Source of the DNA: Trichopria drosophilae
Lineage: Eukaryota; Arthropoda; Insecta; Hymenoptera; Diapriidae
Length of the DNA stretch: 64,000 nucleotides
Assembly: GCA_030407085.1 (NCBI GenBank)
Contig: CM059582.1
Span: 212,949,501-213,013,500 of the forward strand
Direction of reading: 5' to 3'
The translations under genes were made by a program, and so were the position numbers. Below are positions 9,819 through 22,600 of this stretch, one piece after another. Position 1 is the first letter of the stretch; each line of letters opens with the position of its first letter. Below the pieces are notes generated by a model. It saw only the letters and a list, made by a program, of their open reading frames with translations. It was not told where the DNA came from and ran no database searches.

Positions 9819-11357
9819 CTAAAAAGTTGGAAAAATATAGAATTCATTAATACAAATCCTTTTTGCAAATTGAAATTTACCCAGAATTAAAAATACGAAT
9901 ATTTTTGATTTAAAAAACTTCTCCATGTTAAAAAAATAGCCGTCTTAAAAAGTGTACACTGACGAGTTTTCCTTGACTTTCCAGAACCATAAAAATTCCT
10001 GAAAGATGGCATCAGACAACGAGGACACACGTAAACTCACCTACACAAACACCCTTTTTAAAATTACACACATACACCAATACATAGAAACCCATCCACG
10101 ATTACCTAACCCATATTTGTTCGTTTTTCTTCATTTAAACAAACAATAATGAAAAATATAGATAATAAATACCATGATTAGGTTAAGCGGAATTTTTCGC
10201 ACATTTTCAATATAAATATACATACGCAAAAAGCATAATATACCATGAAAACCCGATAAATAAATTTAACAATTAAACAAATTAACAAATAAATTATTTT
10301 ACCATTTACCAATAATTCGAGATCTCCCTGATACTATTTTTTCTAATTATTATAAAAAATATGCATAAATAATGTAGATATTGTTTGCATGCTTGTATAC
10401 GCATATACACACACACATACGCTGATACATAGAGATCCGTTAATGATTATTCAACATACACTTTATGTTTTTTCTAAACTAATAAAAATATATAATCATA
10501 ACCAATACTGTGTTATGACTTCACGCAAATTTCCACACATTTACAATATAAATGAATAAATAATATAATGCATTTACAAAATTAAAATAAACCAATTAAA
10601 CCAGCTAAATAGTTTAATAATCAGAACTTTAACATCCCATTAAAAAAACCAAATTCAAATCCAACTATGTTTTTCGCAAGTTCAATATTAAACTATAAAT
10701 AATTACGTATTTACACACATACAAGCACACGCACACATATGTGATTACTCACTCGAGCCACGCCCAGACAACGTTTTATTTTATTATTTCCGCAAAATTA
10801 ATTAATAAACAAAGTATTTATATAACACAATATCACTCATAATAATTTCCTCCATTTTGTTACAAAATGAAACAAACCACCATACTAATAATTTTGCACG
10901 TCGCACTAACGAACAATAGCTTAAAAATTACACAGTCATGTTGTCAATAACCTTGCTTTACATTTAACATCACATGGAATTTTAAAGAAAAACACATAAT
11001 ATTATATAAATAATAATTTTCATCGAAATGTCAAAACTCCGAGATTATTATTAATATTGTTACACCAGCAATTAACGCCTTCTTTTGTATGTTTATTACG
11101 TTCATCATGTAATTAACTTTTATGTAAAGTTTGCGAATGTACAAATCGAAAAAAAAAACAAAATTGTCAATCAGATCAACATTAGTTAAAAAAATTACGA
11201 AACCTCCACAATAGACAAATCTCCTTTCACCTCTCCGACCTCGATAAATCTCGCATCAACGAAGTTTCAATGAGCAGAAAATTGGTATAAATAGGCGTTC
11301 GAAAATCATAGAAATCAGTCAAAAATGTACGCTCAGGGATTAGCCAGCAAGACTCCC

Positions 11358-12343
11358 GTAAGAGAAAAAGAGGACAATCGGAAGCAGCCAGCACCACCCG
11401 GACACAGAGCCAGCCAGCACGAGCCAGACCGAGGGTAGCTTCTCCAGAGCCACCGAGCACGAGCTAGATCCAGGGCAACTTCTCCAGGTCGACGACATCG
11501 TACACGGATCCACCCACTCCCGTCAAGGCTCATCCAGGACGTCCATCTCGAAAAGTGAGTATCAACGTTAGTAACCCCTAACATAAAATAGCTATAGGGA
11601 CCCTGCGGTTTCCGGTACCCGGGAGAAGTACAGAGGTTAACAGCCTCAGTTATTTTCCCCGGTGCAAAGGGACTGGCTTGGTCCACCTGGTGCATAGGCA
11701 CTCGTAGGGACAGTCGCGTTTTTTTTTTTATTATTTATTTTCCGAACATTAGGGGTCGTTCTAAAACTCGGTGAACGGGTAGTGGACAGAGGCCATAATC
11801 CTCAGTTAACCGCCCTCCCTCACCTGGGAATTAGACCGACCCATCCTCGGAAGATCCCGAGGTCGGATGCAGGCGCTCCGTCCCGGAATCAACCCATAGG
11901 TACCCTCACACTTTTCCTTTCACTTTTCAATTCTAACCGCCTACTAACTTGGCAGGCCAACCAGCGGGGGCACAGAGATTTCCCGTTGACTGGTCCCGCC
12001 CCCCTCTCCATCACATACTGGACACTAACCCCATTTTCTTTTTCCACCTTTTTTTTCAGTGCCGGGTGCTCAACAAAAGCGCCGCAACAAGAAGGCCCGT
12101 CTAACCCAAGCCGCCCAATGGGCCGTATGGAGTGCCCACCACCGACGATCGCTCGACCCTGAGCTGGCCACCAATCCCCTCCCGCTCGACCAATTGGCCG
12201 TCTTTTGCAATTTCCCAACTCTCCCTCCTCCCCCATCCTTGTCCCCACAACCTGCATCCTCCACAGAACCACCCTCTGAAACCAAAACCCGAATAACCCT
12301 GGAGGAATGTTTTCAGAGGTACCAACCTCTAATAAAAAAATAA
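11358..12343 (+). CDS. Two-exon unit whose splice creates an ATG; unknown 94-residue protein
   Basis: The first exon ends CTCGAAAA|GTGAGT (11,554/11,555) and the second starts after a long T-tract at TTTTTTTCAG|TGCCGG (12,059/12,060). Joining them brings A and TG together to form ATG followed by a 94-residue frame, MPGAQQKRRNKKARLTQAAQ..., ending at 12,343 with an AATAAA-rich tail (12,330-12,355). The protein is basic at its N terminus, proline-rich in the middle and ends TLEECFQRYQPLIKK. The exon-1 frame is also open upstream of the junction back to about 11,358, so a longer product is possible. No family recognised. The local GC richness stands out in an AT-rich element. Confidence 0.4.
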
Positions 12344-12646
12344 TAAAAATAAAAAGACATTTTTTTTTCAATTTGAAGTTTACCCCTTTTATTTTTTCCC
12401 TACTCCTCATTTCTCGCGTCAGAACATTCCGCCTCGAACTCCAGGTCGGCTTCTGAGACCGACCTACCTTTCGGCGACTTAGGGAGAAACCTCACAATTC
12501 GAGGCAAATCCCGGTCGTAACATTTGCACTAAAGAAATTTCAGCTTTATATGAAACTTAAAAAATTATTGGATTCGCCGTATTTAAATATATGATTTCTT
12601 AACTATTAAGAAGCCTTCTGCTTAGTAAACAATTCTTTCCTCAGTG

Positions 12647-13660
12647 TAGAAGCATACCAAATTGAATACTTTTATTACAGAATTAACATAAGAAGTATAA
12701 TAGTGTAATCAGGGAATTAACGCAAATACTGATTAAAATTTTAAATCATTTGTATATTTTTAAAAGAATCCAAAAAGTTTAAAAATTGCGATATCAAAGC
12801 GAACAAGTTTCTATACAAAATTATAACACGAGCAAAAAGTAAGTTATTGCGGGTAAAAGTGACTTATAATTTCCGAGCGGGCATGAATGACTTAAATCTC
12901 TAATGCGTTTTTGTCCTGAAGAATATTTTAAGTCATTTTTGCTCTCACAATAGTGTAACTCACTTTTGCCCATAGCCTGTAATTTGTTTCGTTTTTGCTC
13001 GCGAACAGAATAATAACCCATTTTTTCTCGCGGCGTATGTTTAGCCCGTTTTTGCTATCAGCGTGTCAAATAAGGGAATAGGGCAACTGTTGAGCAACAA
13101 TTAATCAACAAACGTTGACACAAGTTTGGTTCGGTTCGGCTCTTAACTACTCGGCTAGTTTATAGGAACTCTTAAAAATTAGTAACTTATAAATTCGTCA
13201 CTTACGTTTTCCGTCTTTTTCATGCACTTCTTGCTTCGGGAATGGTTTTTCGACAATTTTTTTTTCTTTTTACACCGCGGGTTCCTCGTGTTTTACCTGC
13301 TTAAATGTTATATGTTTTAATACCAATATTTACATATGTCATCTCGCGAAATATCTCAAAGTAAAGAATAAATTTGACATAATTTATTCTAAACATTAGC
13401 GTAATAAAAATCTAATATATTTTATGTTATTATGTGCCCAAATTGTGACTTTGCTTAACTCTTAAGTGTAGGAATAAAAATGTTTATATTGATGAAATAT
13501 GCTCCAAATTATAAAATCGTTTGTTTAATTCTACACACAGGTATAACAACTCATTATGAACATCATGAACATGGAAACGGTCAGTAGCGTATTCATTTTT
13601 ATAAAGCAGTTATATACTTTGTTCTCGGATATCAATAAATTGTCATATTCTGAAAATTTG
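12647..13660. other. Non-coding, with a GCAAAAA motif array
   Basis: 12,826-13,072 contains repeated short blocks of the type GAGCAAAAA or TTTTTGCTC combined with TGACTTA. CACGAGCAAAAAG at the left and TTTTTGCTATCAGCGTG at the right suggest a small inverted-repeat element. An AATAAA on the minus strand at about 13,383-13,388 could serve the gene ending at 13,661. Nothing else is recognisable. Confidence 0.4.
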
Positions 13661-16600
13661 TTATTTACCTTTCGCCTGGGCGGGTAGTGTGAGGACTTCC
13701 CTTTCATCATTAATTTCTACTAATAGTTCAGGTTCAGGTTCCGGAAGGGCTACCTCCGTCAGGCGTGTTTCCCTTTCATTATGCATTTCTACAAATAATT
13801 CAGGAAGGGCTACCTCCGTCAGGCGTGTTTCTCTTTCATCAATCATCTCCTCAAATTGTTCAGAACGCGCTACTCCCCGCAATTTCACCAAGTCACTGTA
13901 ATAATATTCGAGTTTTTATATATACGTACACACAAGTACAAAGGTATTTGAGCCCCCCCCCCCCCGCACACAAACACGCAAACAAACAAACAAACAAACA
14001 AACAAACACGCACGCACGCACGCACGCACACTCGCACACATTTAATGCCGTTAAGATCTTAATTACTGATCATCGTTGAGAAGAGATTCTGTCGCTTCTG
14101 TTGGCTGCACTACAGCATCCTCAATCCGTGCATAATCCGGGAGTGTTTCCAGATACTTCTCTTGCTCACTGCAAACATAATTTTCATTATACTATAAGCT
14201 GAGGGCACGATTCGCAAGTTGTAATATTTTCGATTTTTAGTATTCCAATACTACTCTGCACAAAATTTCAAAATATATTTATAATACTGTACGGTAAAAA
14301 GCAATCAACAGCCCTTCAAGATCGCCACCTGTATAGTGACCCGGACAGGGAATGGGACTGACCACAATGCCAGCCCATTTGTTGTACACAAAATAATGAT
14401 GCATTTTTTGGTAGAAAATCTCTACCTTATGTCCGAAATGTTGGACGTTAAATCTGTCAGTTTCTCATAAATCGATATTTCTGAAATCGACTAGGACAAG
14501 TACGAGTTTTTAGTACGTAGATTATTAATCTTTTTTGATGTTTTGTTTCAGGTGAGTTTTGCAGTAGCAAAGCTGCTTGCGGATTTGTACCTTTTTTCAC
14601 GGCACTCTATAAAAATGCAGTAATTACCTTAATTTGGAATTAGAAAAAAAATGAAACGTGCACTTCAAAGTATATACTTTTACATATGTAAGCCCTTACT
14701 TAAAAATATCTTTCAGGTATTTTTTTAAAAGTTCACAATAACATAATTTTTTCGGCTTCCGGGTGGATACACTCTCTTAAGAATATATTATATGTGGCAG
14801 TGTCGAAAATGTGGAAATATGTACCAATATAATTAACCTAGTTCTCTTAAGGGATCATACAGAATAGCCATACAAAGCAGATACGCACATGCTCATACTC
14901 ATCTAAGAACGTGTATACAGTAAGGCATACTAGGGTACAACGATCGACTAATATTTCGACCTCAAATAGAATTGAAATTCGGGAAAAATCCTCCGACAGA
15001 TGATTTAATTAATTTTCTCTCGAGAAAATTAATTAGCATATTTATTTATTTGTTTTATAGCGTGAGTATATTTATTTTTTTTATCCCGCTTTTCTTTGCG
15101 AAGTATGTAGGGTGGTCGGTAAAATTGCTGACCACCTCACAATGATTGTGGCCGCTTAATTTAAAGATTTTATTACATTAAGCGGTGTACGGTTATAAAT
15201 GTACTTGAAACAATTATGCTTATTTTTGGAAATAATTATGCATGATATTAACGCAATGAAACATATCAATGAATTATAAAGTAAATGAAATAAATCAATT
15301 TAGAAAGACGACAAAACTATAGGTTTATATAGTGATAGCTCACATTAATTTCTAATTTATGATAGATACGATGTAAATTTTGCAAATTTTTAATTAAAAT
15401 TCATATTAACAGTCATCGCTGAAAGAAAATTATATCAATAACAAAAGAATAGTACAACTATTGGTCTCCATAGTCAGTAGTGGGGCTGGGGGGAGTCTAG
15501 AACCCCCCACCCTACCTCCCATCGATGATAGTGTGATGGAAAAATTGCGCAAGTGGCCGTCAGAAGGTCAGGAGTGAAAGGAGGTTATTATAAACAATTT
15601 CATGTATTGTTATTACAAATTTCGAAAGCTGTGAAGGTCGAAAAACATAGGTAATTTAATGCGTTATATTGTCGAATGAAAAGAGAAGGTAAAGGTCAAC
15701 CAATATTTATTATTTCATTAGATATTGTTATTAATAAAATGTTTTTACATTATCATTGAAAACGTCATCTTTCCAATGCTTGATCTTACAAAATTCAATC
15801 AGAGAGATTGAAAAGTGTTGACCGTTACACATTAGTATTGCCATGTGTCGAAAATCAAATTTCAACAGTCGCCTTCATTAAAGGTCAGATATTGATATAT
15901 TATAGTCGCTTCTCCGTGTTTATGTGGAAATACATCGATTTGTTTTCCCGAAAATTATGAAATTGTATACAGGTCCAGACGCGTTTAAAAGGTCATTGCA
16001 CAAGTTCTTCAAAACATTTCCTCTTTCCCAAATTTAGGCAATCCGTGACGTAATAGAAAGGAGGTAGCCTAATTCAATCATTCCAATGTAGTATTGCCAT
16101 ATGTGGACTGTCGAAAAACAAATTGTAAAAGTCGCCTTCGTTAAAGGTCATATATTGCATCATTATATTCGCTTCTCTATGATTATGTGAAAATACATCG
16201 TATTCGGTAGGAACCGTATTGAGAGTGAAAGTAAAATGACCTTATCCTCGAGGTAGCCTAATTCAATCATTTCAATGTCGTATTGCCATATGTGGACTGT
16301 CGAAAAACAAATTTTAAAAGTCGCCTTCATTAAAGGTCATATATTGCATCATTATATTCGCTTCTCTATGATTATGTGAAAATACATCGTATTCGGTAGG
16401 AACCGTATTGAGAGTGAATGTAAAATGACCTTTTCATCGTGCGTCCTACTACCATCTCTCTCGCTCTCGCATACTCTTTGTTAGATCTATTAACTTTAGC
16501 AGTATACTGTTTTCATGGTCGTCGATTATGCGTCGATCACTTATTCACCGTACATTTGTTTTCCCGAAACTTTCGAAAATGTATACAGGTCCAGACGCGT

Positions 16601-19600
16601 TTAAAAGGTCATTGCACAAGTTCTTCAAAACATTTCCTCTTTCCCAAATTTAGGCAATCAGTGACGGAATAGAAAGGAGGCAGCCTAATTCAAATATTTC
16701 TAAATCATCGTTTCAAAGGAATGTCGCGTTCCTGTGTCTATGTGGATACCGTTTTCTTTCCCTCTTCAAGATGGACTGTGTATAAATGCTGTGCGCTTGG
16801 GCAAATGGAAGACAGTATTTGACAGCACGTACGCAGCTATATTTCAAATATTGTATTTCTACATCAGTATGGTAGATGTTAAGAAAATTTTTTCCTCATG
16901 GGAGGAGGCCTTGAAGAGGATTTACAATACTCTTGAAGAAGACGCTACTGCGGATCAGTTTTCCAAATTCATTCGCGAAGCCACCGAAAAGATTGAAAAA
17001 ATCAACTCATTCTTAAGGACCAATCCTCACATTCCAAATGGGGTGAAGTTATCATTGGAGACGAGCATTCATCGGATCACGGTACAGAAAGTTACAGCTG
17101 CTGACAGATTAATGCAGAAGAAGGGTAAAGCACCTCAAGGAAATCTCGTTCTGGAGGAAAACGTTCAATCCGCCTTCAACAATCGCCTTCGTACTGGACT
17201 CGTTGTGAATTTAAAATATTTGGACCCCGCAATGTTTTTCGAAGCGGCAAAAACTACCATCATTAACTATGTGCGTGAGGTAGTATGTGCGTGTGCACGG
17301 TGTTTTCTGGGCAATTTGCACTCGGTATGCAGGAGGATGATAACAAATTCTTTTCAAATAAATACGAACAATTGTGCGAGACTACCAATTTAAATGAGTG
17401 GTATGATGACAAAGTAAAGAGTGTCATTCTACCTCAACTTGAAGAATTTCAAGAACAGGGCAGTGGTTGGACGTTATCCGCCATAAATTCACTCGCTATA
17501 CAAGTAGCAAAGTACAACCCAATGCGTGCCGGATGGTGGATAGATTTGCCAAAGTGGATCAAAAATAAAAAGGCCGTGATCAATGTAAAAGTATTTGGGG
17601 ATGACTGCATCGCTTGGGCGATAATGTCTGCATTATTCCCATATAATACTAAACATTTAGACAGACCAACATCGTATCCGGATTATGCACAACATCTTAA
17701 ATTTGACGGCATCAGTTTCCCGGTTGCACTCAAAGATATACCGAAGTTTGAAAAACAAAATGACATTTCGGTGAATGTCTTCATCGTACCCGATGAAAAG
17801 AAAGAAGTACTACCCGTACACTTAACCATCGATGAAAAGGAGCGCCACGTAAACCTGCTTCTCGTGTCGGAAAAACAAAATAAAGTGCTATGCCCATCTT
17901 CTTCTTTGGTGTCCAATGAGGTTGAAGTCGAGGAGAATGATAGCAGTAATTATCATTATTGTTGGATTAAGAATCTATCTCGGCTAGTGGGTACACAGTG
18001 CAGCAAAATAAAAGTGGGGAAACACATCTGTAATCGATGTCTTCACTATTTTCATAGCGATGAGAAATTGTGTGCTCATAAAATCAATTGCTGTAAAATG
18101 AATGAATGTGCAGTTAAAGTACCGGAACAAAACACTTTAAAATTTAAAAGTTTCGGTCGTGCGATGCAGGTTCCTTTCATAATATATGCCGACACCGAGT
18201 GTCTCCTCGGGAAAGTTGAATTAGAGACAGCCCCAAAAACCGCCTACGAGCAACACAAGATTTATAGTGTAGGATACTACCTGCATTGTAACCATGACTC
18301 ATCGTTGTCCCGATACCGCTCACATCGAGGGTTCAACTCAGCTTCCTGGTTTGCTGAGGAATTGAAGGAGTTGTCCGAGGAAGTCAATCAGGTAAACACT
18401 CACTTTATATAATTGATTAGATTATTTATTCTTTTTTTTTACATCACAACGATTATACATAATTTAAAAAAACAAGTAATACAAATTAAACTTAAACTAA
18501 TATAAATACATTTTATATTTTCAATTATTCGTCAATCTTAATTAATAGTGGATGACTTTTGTTTGTTCCAGATTTTGCTAGACACGAAGCCGATGAACTT
18601 GACTCCGAGAGAAGAGAATGCATTTCGGTCGGCGACGATATGCCACATCTGCGGGGGCTCGTTTACCGACAAAGATGTTGCAGTCAGAGATCACGTTCAT
18701 CTCACTGGTCAATTTCGAGGTGCTGCGCATAATAGATGCAATATTAATTATAAATTTACTTTCAATATTCCTGTCATATTTCATAATTTAAGTGGCTACG
18801 ACGCTCATTTTTTAATTCGCGAAGTTACTAATTGTTTCGAGGGAGACGTGAAAGTCATTCCTTGCAATATGGAAAAATATATATCCATTATAAAGCGTGT
18901 ACAAGAGACAAAAATCAAGCTTACATTTTTAGATTCTCTTAGATTTTTAAACTGCTCTCTCGAAAACTTGGCGTCTTATTTAAGTAATGAAAAAAAAAAC
19001 AAATTTTAAAGTCCCACTTTCCAAATGAGGAAAAATTCAATTTATTAATACGTAAAGGGGTTTTCCCTTATGATTACATAAGCGAAATGAGCGTCCTAGA
19101 GCAATCATATCTTCCATCACGAGACAAATTTTTTAATCAACTGTACGAGTGTGATTTCAGTGAGAATGATTATGTGCATGCGATGAATGTGTGGAATGTA
19201 TTTAAGTGTAATACTCTGGGCGAGTATTCAGATTTATATTTGAAAACAGATGTCCTTCTACTTGCGGATATCTTTGAAAATTTTCGTGCAACTCTGTTAA
19301 AATCACACGGGTTAGATCCGGCACATTATTACACTCTACCCGGATATACTTGGGACTGTGCTCTCAAGCATACTCGAGTAGAGTTGGAATTACTTACCGA
19401 TATAGACATGATAATGTTTATCGAGAGCGGTATAAGGGGAGGTCTTTCTCAATACTCAAACCGGTACGCAAAGGCAAATAACAAATACATGCCCGATTAT
19501 GACCCGTCTAAAGAGTCAAAGTACCTAATGTACTTCGATATAAACAATCTGTATGGGTGGGCAATGAGTCAATCACTGCCTACCGGAGGTTTCGAATGGG

Positions 19601-22600
19601 TGGAAAACGTTGACTTGGAAAATGTACCCGATGACTCGGAAATTGGATATATTCTTGAAGTCGACTTGACCTATCCTGGAGAAATACATAATAAGCAGAA
19701 AGATCTCCCGCTATGCCCCGAGCGAGCAGTTCCACCCGGTTCAAAACAACCGAAATTACTCGCTACATTAAATGACAAGGAACGGTATGTCATACATTAC
19801 CGAAATTTAAAGCAAGCGCTCACCCACGGTATTATTTTAAATAAAATTCATAGGATACTAAAATTCAAGCAGACTCCATGGTTAAAGTCGTACATTGACT
19901 TAAATACCAAACTCCGCACAGTTGCGACAAATGATTTTGAAAAAAATTTGTATAAATTGATGAACAATGCGGTATTTGGGAAAACCATGGAGAATGTTCG
20001 TAAAAGAGTGGATGTAAGTTTAAAATCGAAATGGGATGGAAGATATGGCGTTGAAGCGTTCATTTCGAAACCAAATTTTCATCGAGTAGTAATATTTGGT
20101 GAAGACTTGGTCGCGATACAACTAAAAAAATTAGAAGTAGTTATAGATAAGCCCGTATATGTCGGAATGGCTATTTTAGATATTTCTAAAACAAAATTGT
20201 ATGAGTTCCATTACGATTATGTTTTAGAAAAATTTAATGAAAATGCGAAACTATTGTATACCGATACTGATAGTCTTATTTATCAATTTAAGTGTGATGA
20301 TGTATATGATTGTATGAAACGCGATATTAATATGTACGATACGGGCGATTATTCCAAAAATAATGAGTACGGTATGCCACTAGTCAATAAAAAAGTTTTA
20401 GGACTAATGAAGGATGAATGTGGTGGAAAAATAATGACCGAGTTTGTCGGACTCGGGTCAAAAATGTATGCGTTGCGTGTGTTAGGTGAAGGTGAGAAGA
20501 AGAGAGCGAAAGGTGTGAAAGAAGTCGTCGTCCGAAAAAGAATCACTTTCGATGACTATCTGAACTGTCTTCAAAATACGTCTACAGTTACGCGCGAGCA
20601 AAGATGTATTCGTTCAAAATTACACAACGTATACACCGTATGTGAGAAAAAAATTGCTCTAAGTCCCCATGATGATAAGCGATATTTAATTAAAAATTCT
20701 ACCGACACTTTACCGTGAGGACATAATGATGTAATGGAGGTAGATGTATGATTTATGTACTTGTATATGTAAATATGTACATGCAAATGGATTTATGTAT
20801 AATACGCATAGAAAAATATGAATAAATTAACCAATATAAGTTTATTCTTACCTTTTTTCTTTTTCCAACCTTCTTTCTCCGTAAATCCCGACGAAGATGT
20901 GGACTTCGTAAACCACAACGACGTTGCAATATCCTAGTTGCCCTTGTACAATAATTGCATCTAATTTTATTTTAAGTAAATCCTGCTTCCATCTATTCAA
21001 CCATCATTTATCCACCATATTAGTCTTAAAGTATTATATCTTCCTTGTCGATCCAGGTGTTATGCTTATCTTCAAAGCCCAACCATTTAACAAACACTTT
21101 AGAACCTTTATGACGTAGAATTTTTTCAATCAGATAAACGTCTGGATTTTTAGTCCGTTGCAGTTCAAATTCGTAGAATCCACCTGATATTGCGTTTCCT
21201 GCATTGTCTTCTAGTAAATATGTTACTGGACTCGTTTTCTTAACTTTTATTATTTTAAAAACTTCAGTCGTCCAATTTGGTGTATATCCCTTTTCAAATA
21301 TATGTTTGAATTTACTAATGCGTACTTGTTGACCTACTTTATACTTTGGATGAATCTTGTCGTTCACAATTACATTATACGCACATTCCAATAATTCTTT
21401 TTCATTGTCTTTATTCACATCTTGCGGCTTCATTTTAATAGTACGATGTGTGCTATTGTTATAATCATTAACCAAGTCTGGTAATATATGGAGCCATTGA
21501 TAATTACCACGAAGGCTAAACTGTGGCCACATTTTATTTTTCAAAGTACGATTAAAGCGTTCGCAAATTGAGGCTTTTAGATTACTGTATGTAGAATATA
21601 AATTGATATCATGTGTTTTCATTAAATTTGAAAATTTTGAATTATAAAATTCTTTTCCACGGTCGGTATGTAGATTCTTTGGAATTCGACCCATTTTAAA
21701 TATCGATTTCATGGCAGCTGTGACGTCATCGCCAGTCTTTCTTTTTACTGGGCGGGCCCATGCATACTTAGAGAATACATCGATGACAGTTAACAAATAT
21801 TTGTAACCCTTATTTTCATCTGCATATGGAATCATTTCTACAAGATCAGCTTGCCAAGTTTCATCTAATCCGCGAATATCTACTCGCCGTCTTGTATAAT
21901 TTTTTCTTGCTGGTTTATGAAGCTCCTTCACGACTTCTCTCTTCTCTTTAGAAGTCATTGTTGTTAAACAGATAGGACGTCTTGATTAAAACTGTTGGGT
22001 GGATTGTTGCAGATAGTTTATTTATTCACATTTTTCAGACTAACTAATTAATTCTTCCGTAAGGAGTACAAATGTGAAATGTCCCTCTCCATAACATCAG
22101 TTAGTGCATTAATCTTCTTTAAGGCTTCACTGTTTTTATTGACATTTTGTTCTAGGAGAAAAATTAATTTCTCAGCATCGTGAGCTACAGTACTACTCTC
22201 CCTTATGTCATAGGTGTGTTTTTTCAAGTCTCCTTCTATATTGGCAATATCTACCGTAAGACTATCAATCAAACCATTATTTTTATTCAAATCATCTTTA
22301 TTTTTCTTTACTTCCCGCTCTAAGACAGTGATATTATTCGTAAGATTGCTAAGAGAGTAATTATTTTTGTTTAAATTACTGGTATGTTTAGTTATTTCCT
22401 GATGTAATTCAATAGTATAATTTCCAAAATCTGAAGATATAATCCGCCTCTTTTCTATTTCATTGTAATTTTTATTTATATCTTGCTGCATTTTATTTAT
22501 ACTTTTTCAAAATATTCAATCTTCTCATTATTTTTAATTACACCTTTAGACAGTTCATCTATTTGCTGTTTAATATCGCGAATAGATGTGTGGAACATTC

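Larger units (their letters stand above)
9541..12522. mobile_element. Inserted element with TGTTACGA...TCGTAACA ends and TTTG target duplication
   Basis: The element begins TGTTACGATTCCG at 9,541 and ends CCGGTCGTAACA at 12,522. It is flanked on both sides by TTTG (9,537-9,540 and 12,523-12,526). TGT...ACA ends with a 4-bp duplication fit an LTR-class insertion or a Ginger-like DNA transposon. I found no internal pair of long direct repeats, so it is either a giant solo terminal repeat, a nonautonomous derivative or Ginger-like. It contains an AT-rich middle (9,820-11,220, nothing coding seen), a minus-strand exon-like frame at 9,579-9,818 and a two-exon plus-strand transcript unit at 11,358-12,343. 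Confidence 0.6.
9004..12646. mobile_element. TA-flanked DNA element split by a later insertion
   Basis: The left end CACTGAGAGAAAGGAT (from 9,004) is matched by its reverse complement at the right, ATTCTTTCCTCAGTG, ending at 12,646. Each end is flanked by TA, as expected for a Tc1/mariner-type target duplication. Inside, the palindrome TTTCTTAATAGTTAAGAAA and variants occur at about 9,149, 9,470 and 12,591, giving subterminal symmetry. Removing the inner element (9,541-12,522, with one copy of its 4-bp duplication) leaves a MITE of about 660 bp. The small MITE at 37,079-37,349 has the same CACTGAGAG ends and TA flanks. Confidence 0.6.

Noticed and set aside
11889..12410. 173-codon minus-strand frame opposite the spliced unit
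   Set aside because: Antisense shadow of GC-rich exon 2 and its intron; low-complexity ends, no splice logic.
16439..16672. 77-codon frame in the left Polinton arm, mirrored at 29,850-30,080
   Set aside because: Present in both arms only because they are inverted repeats; begins without ATG and has no motif.
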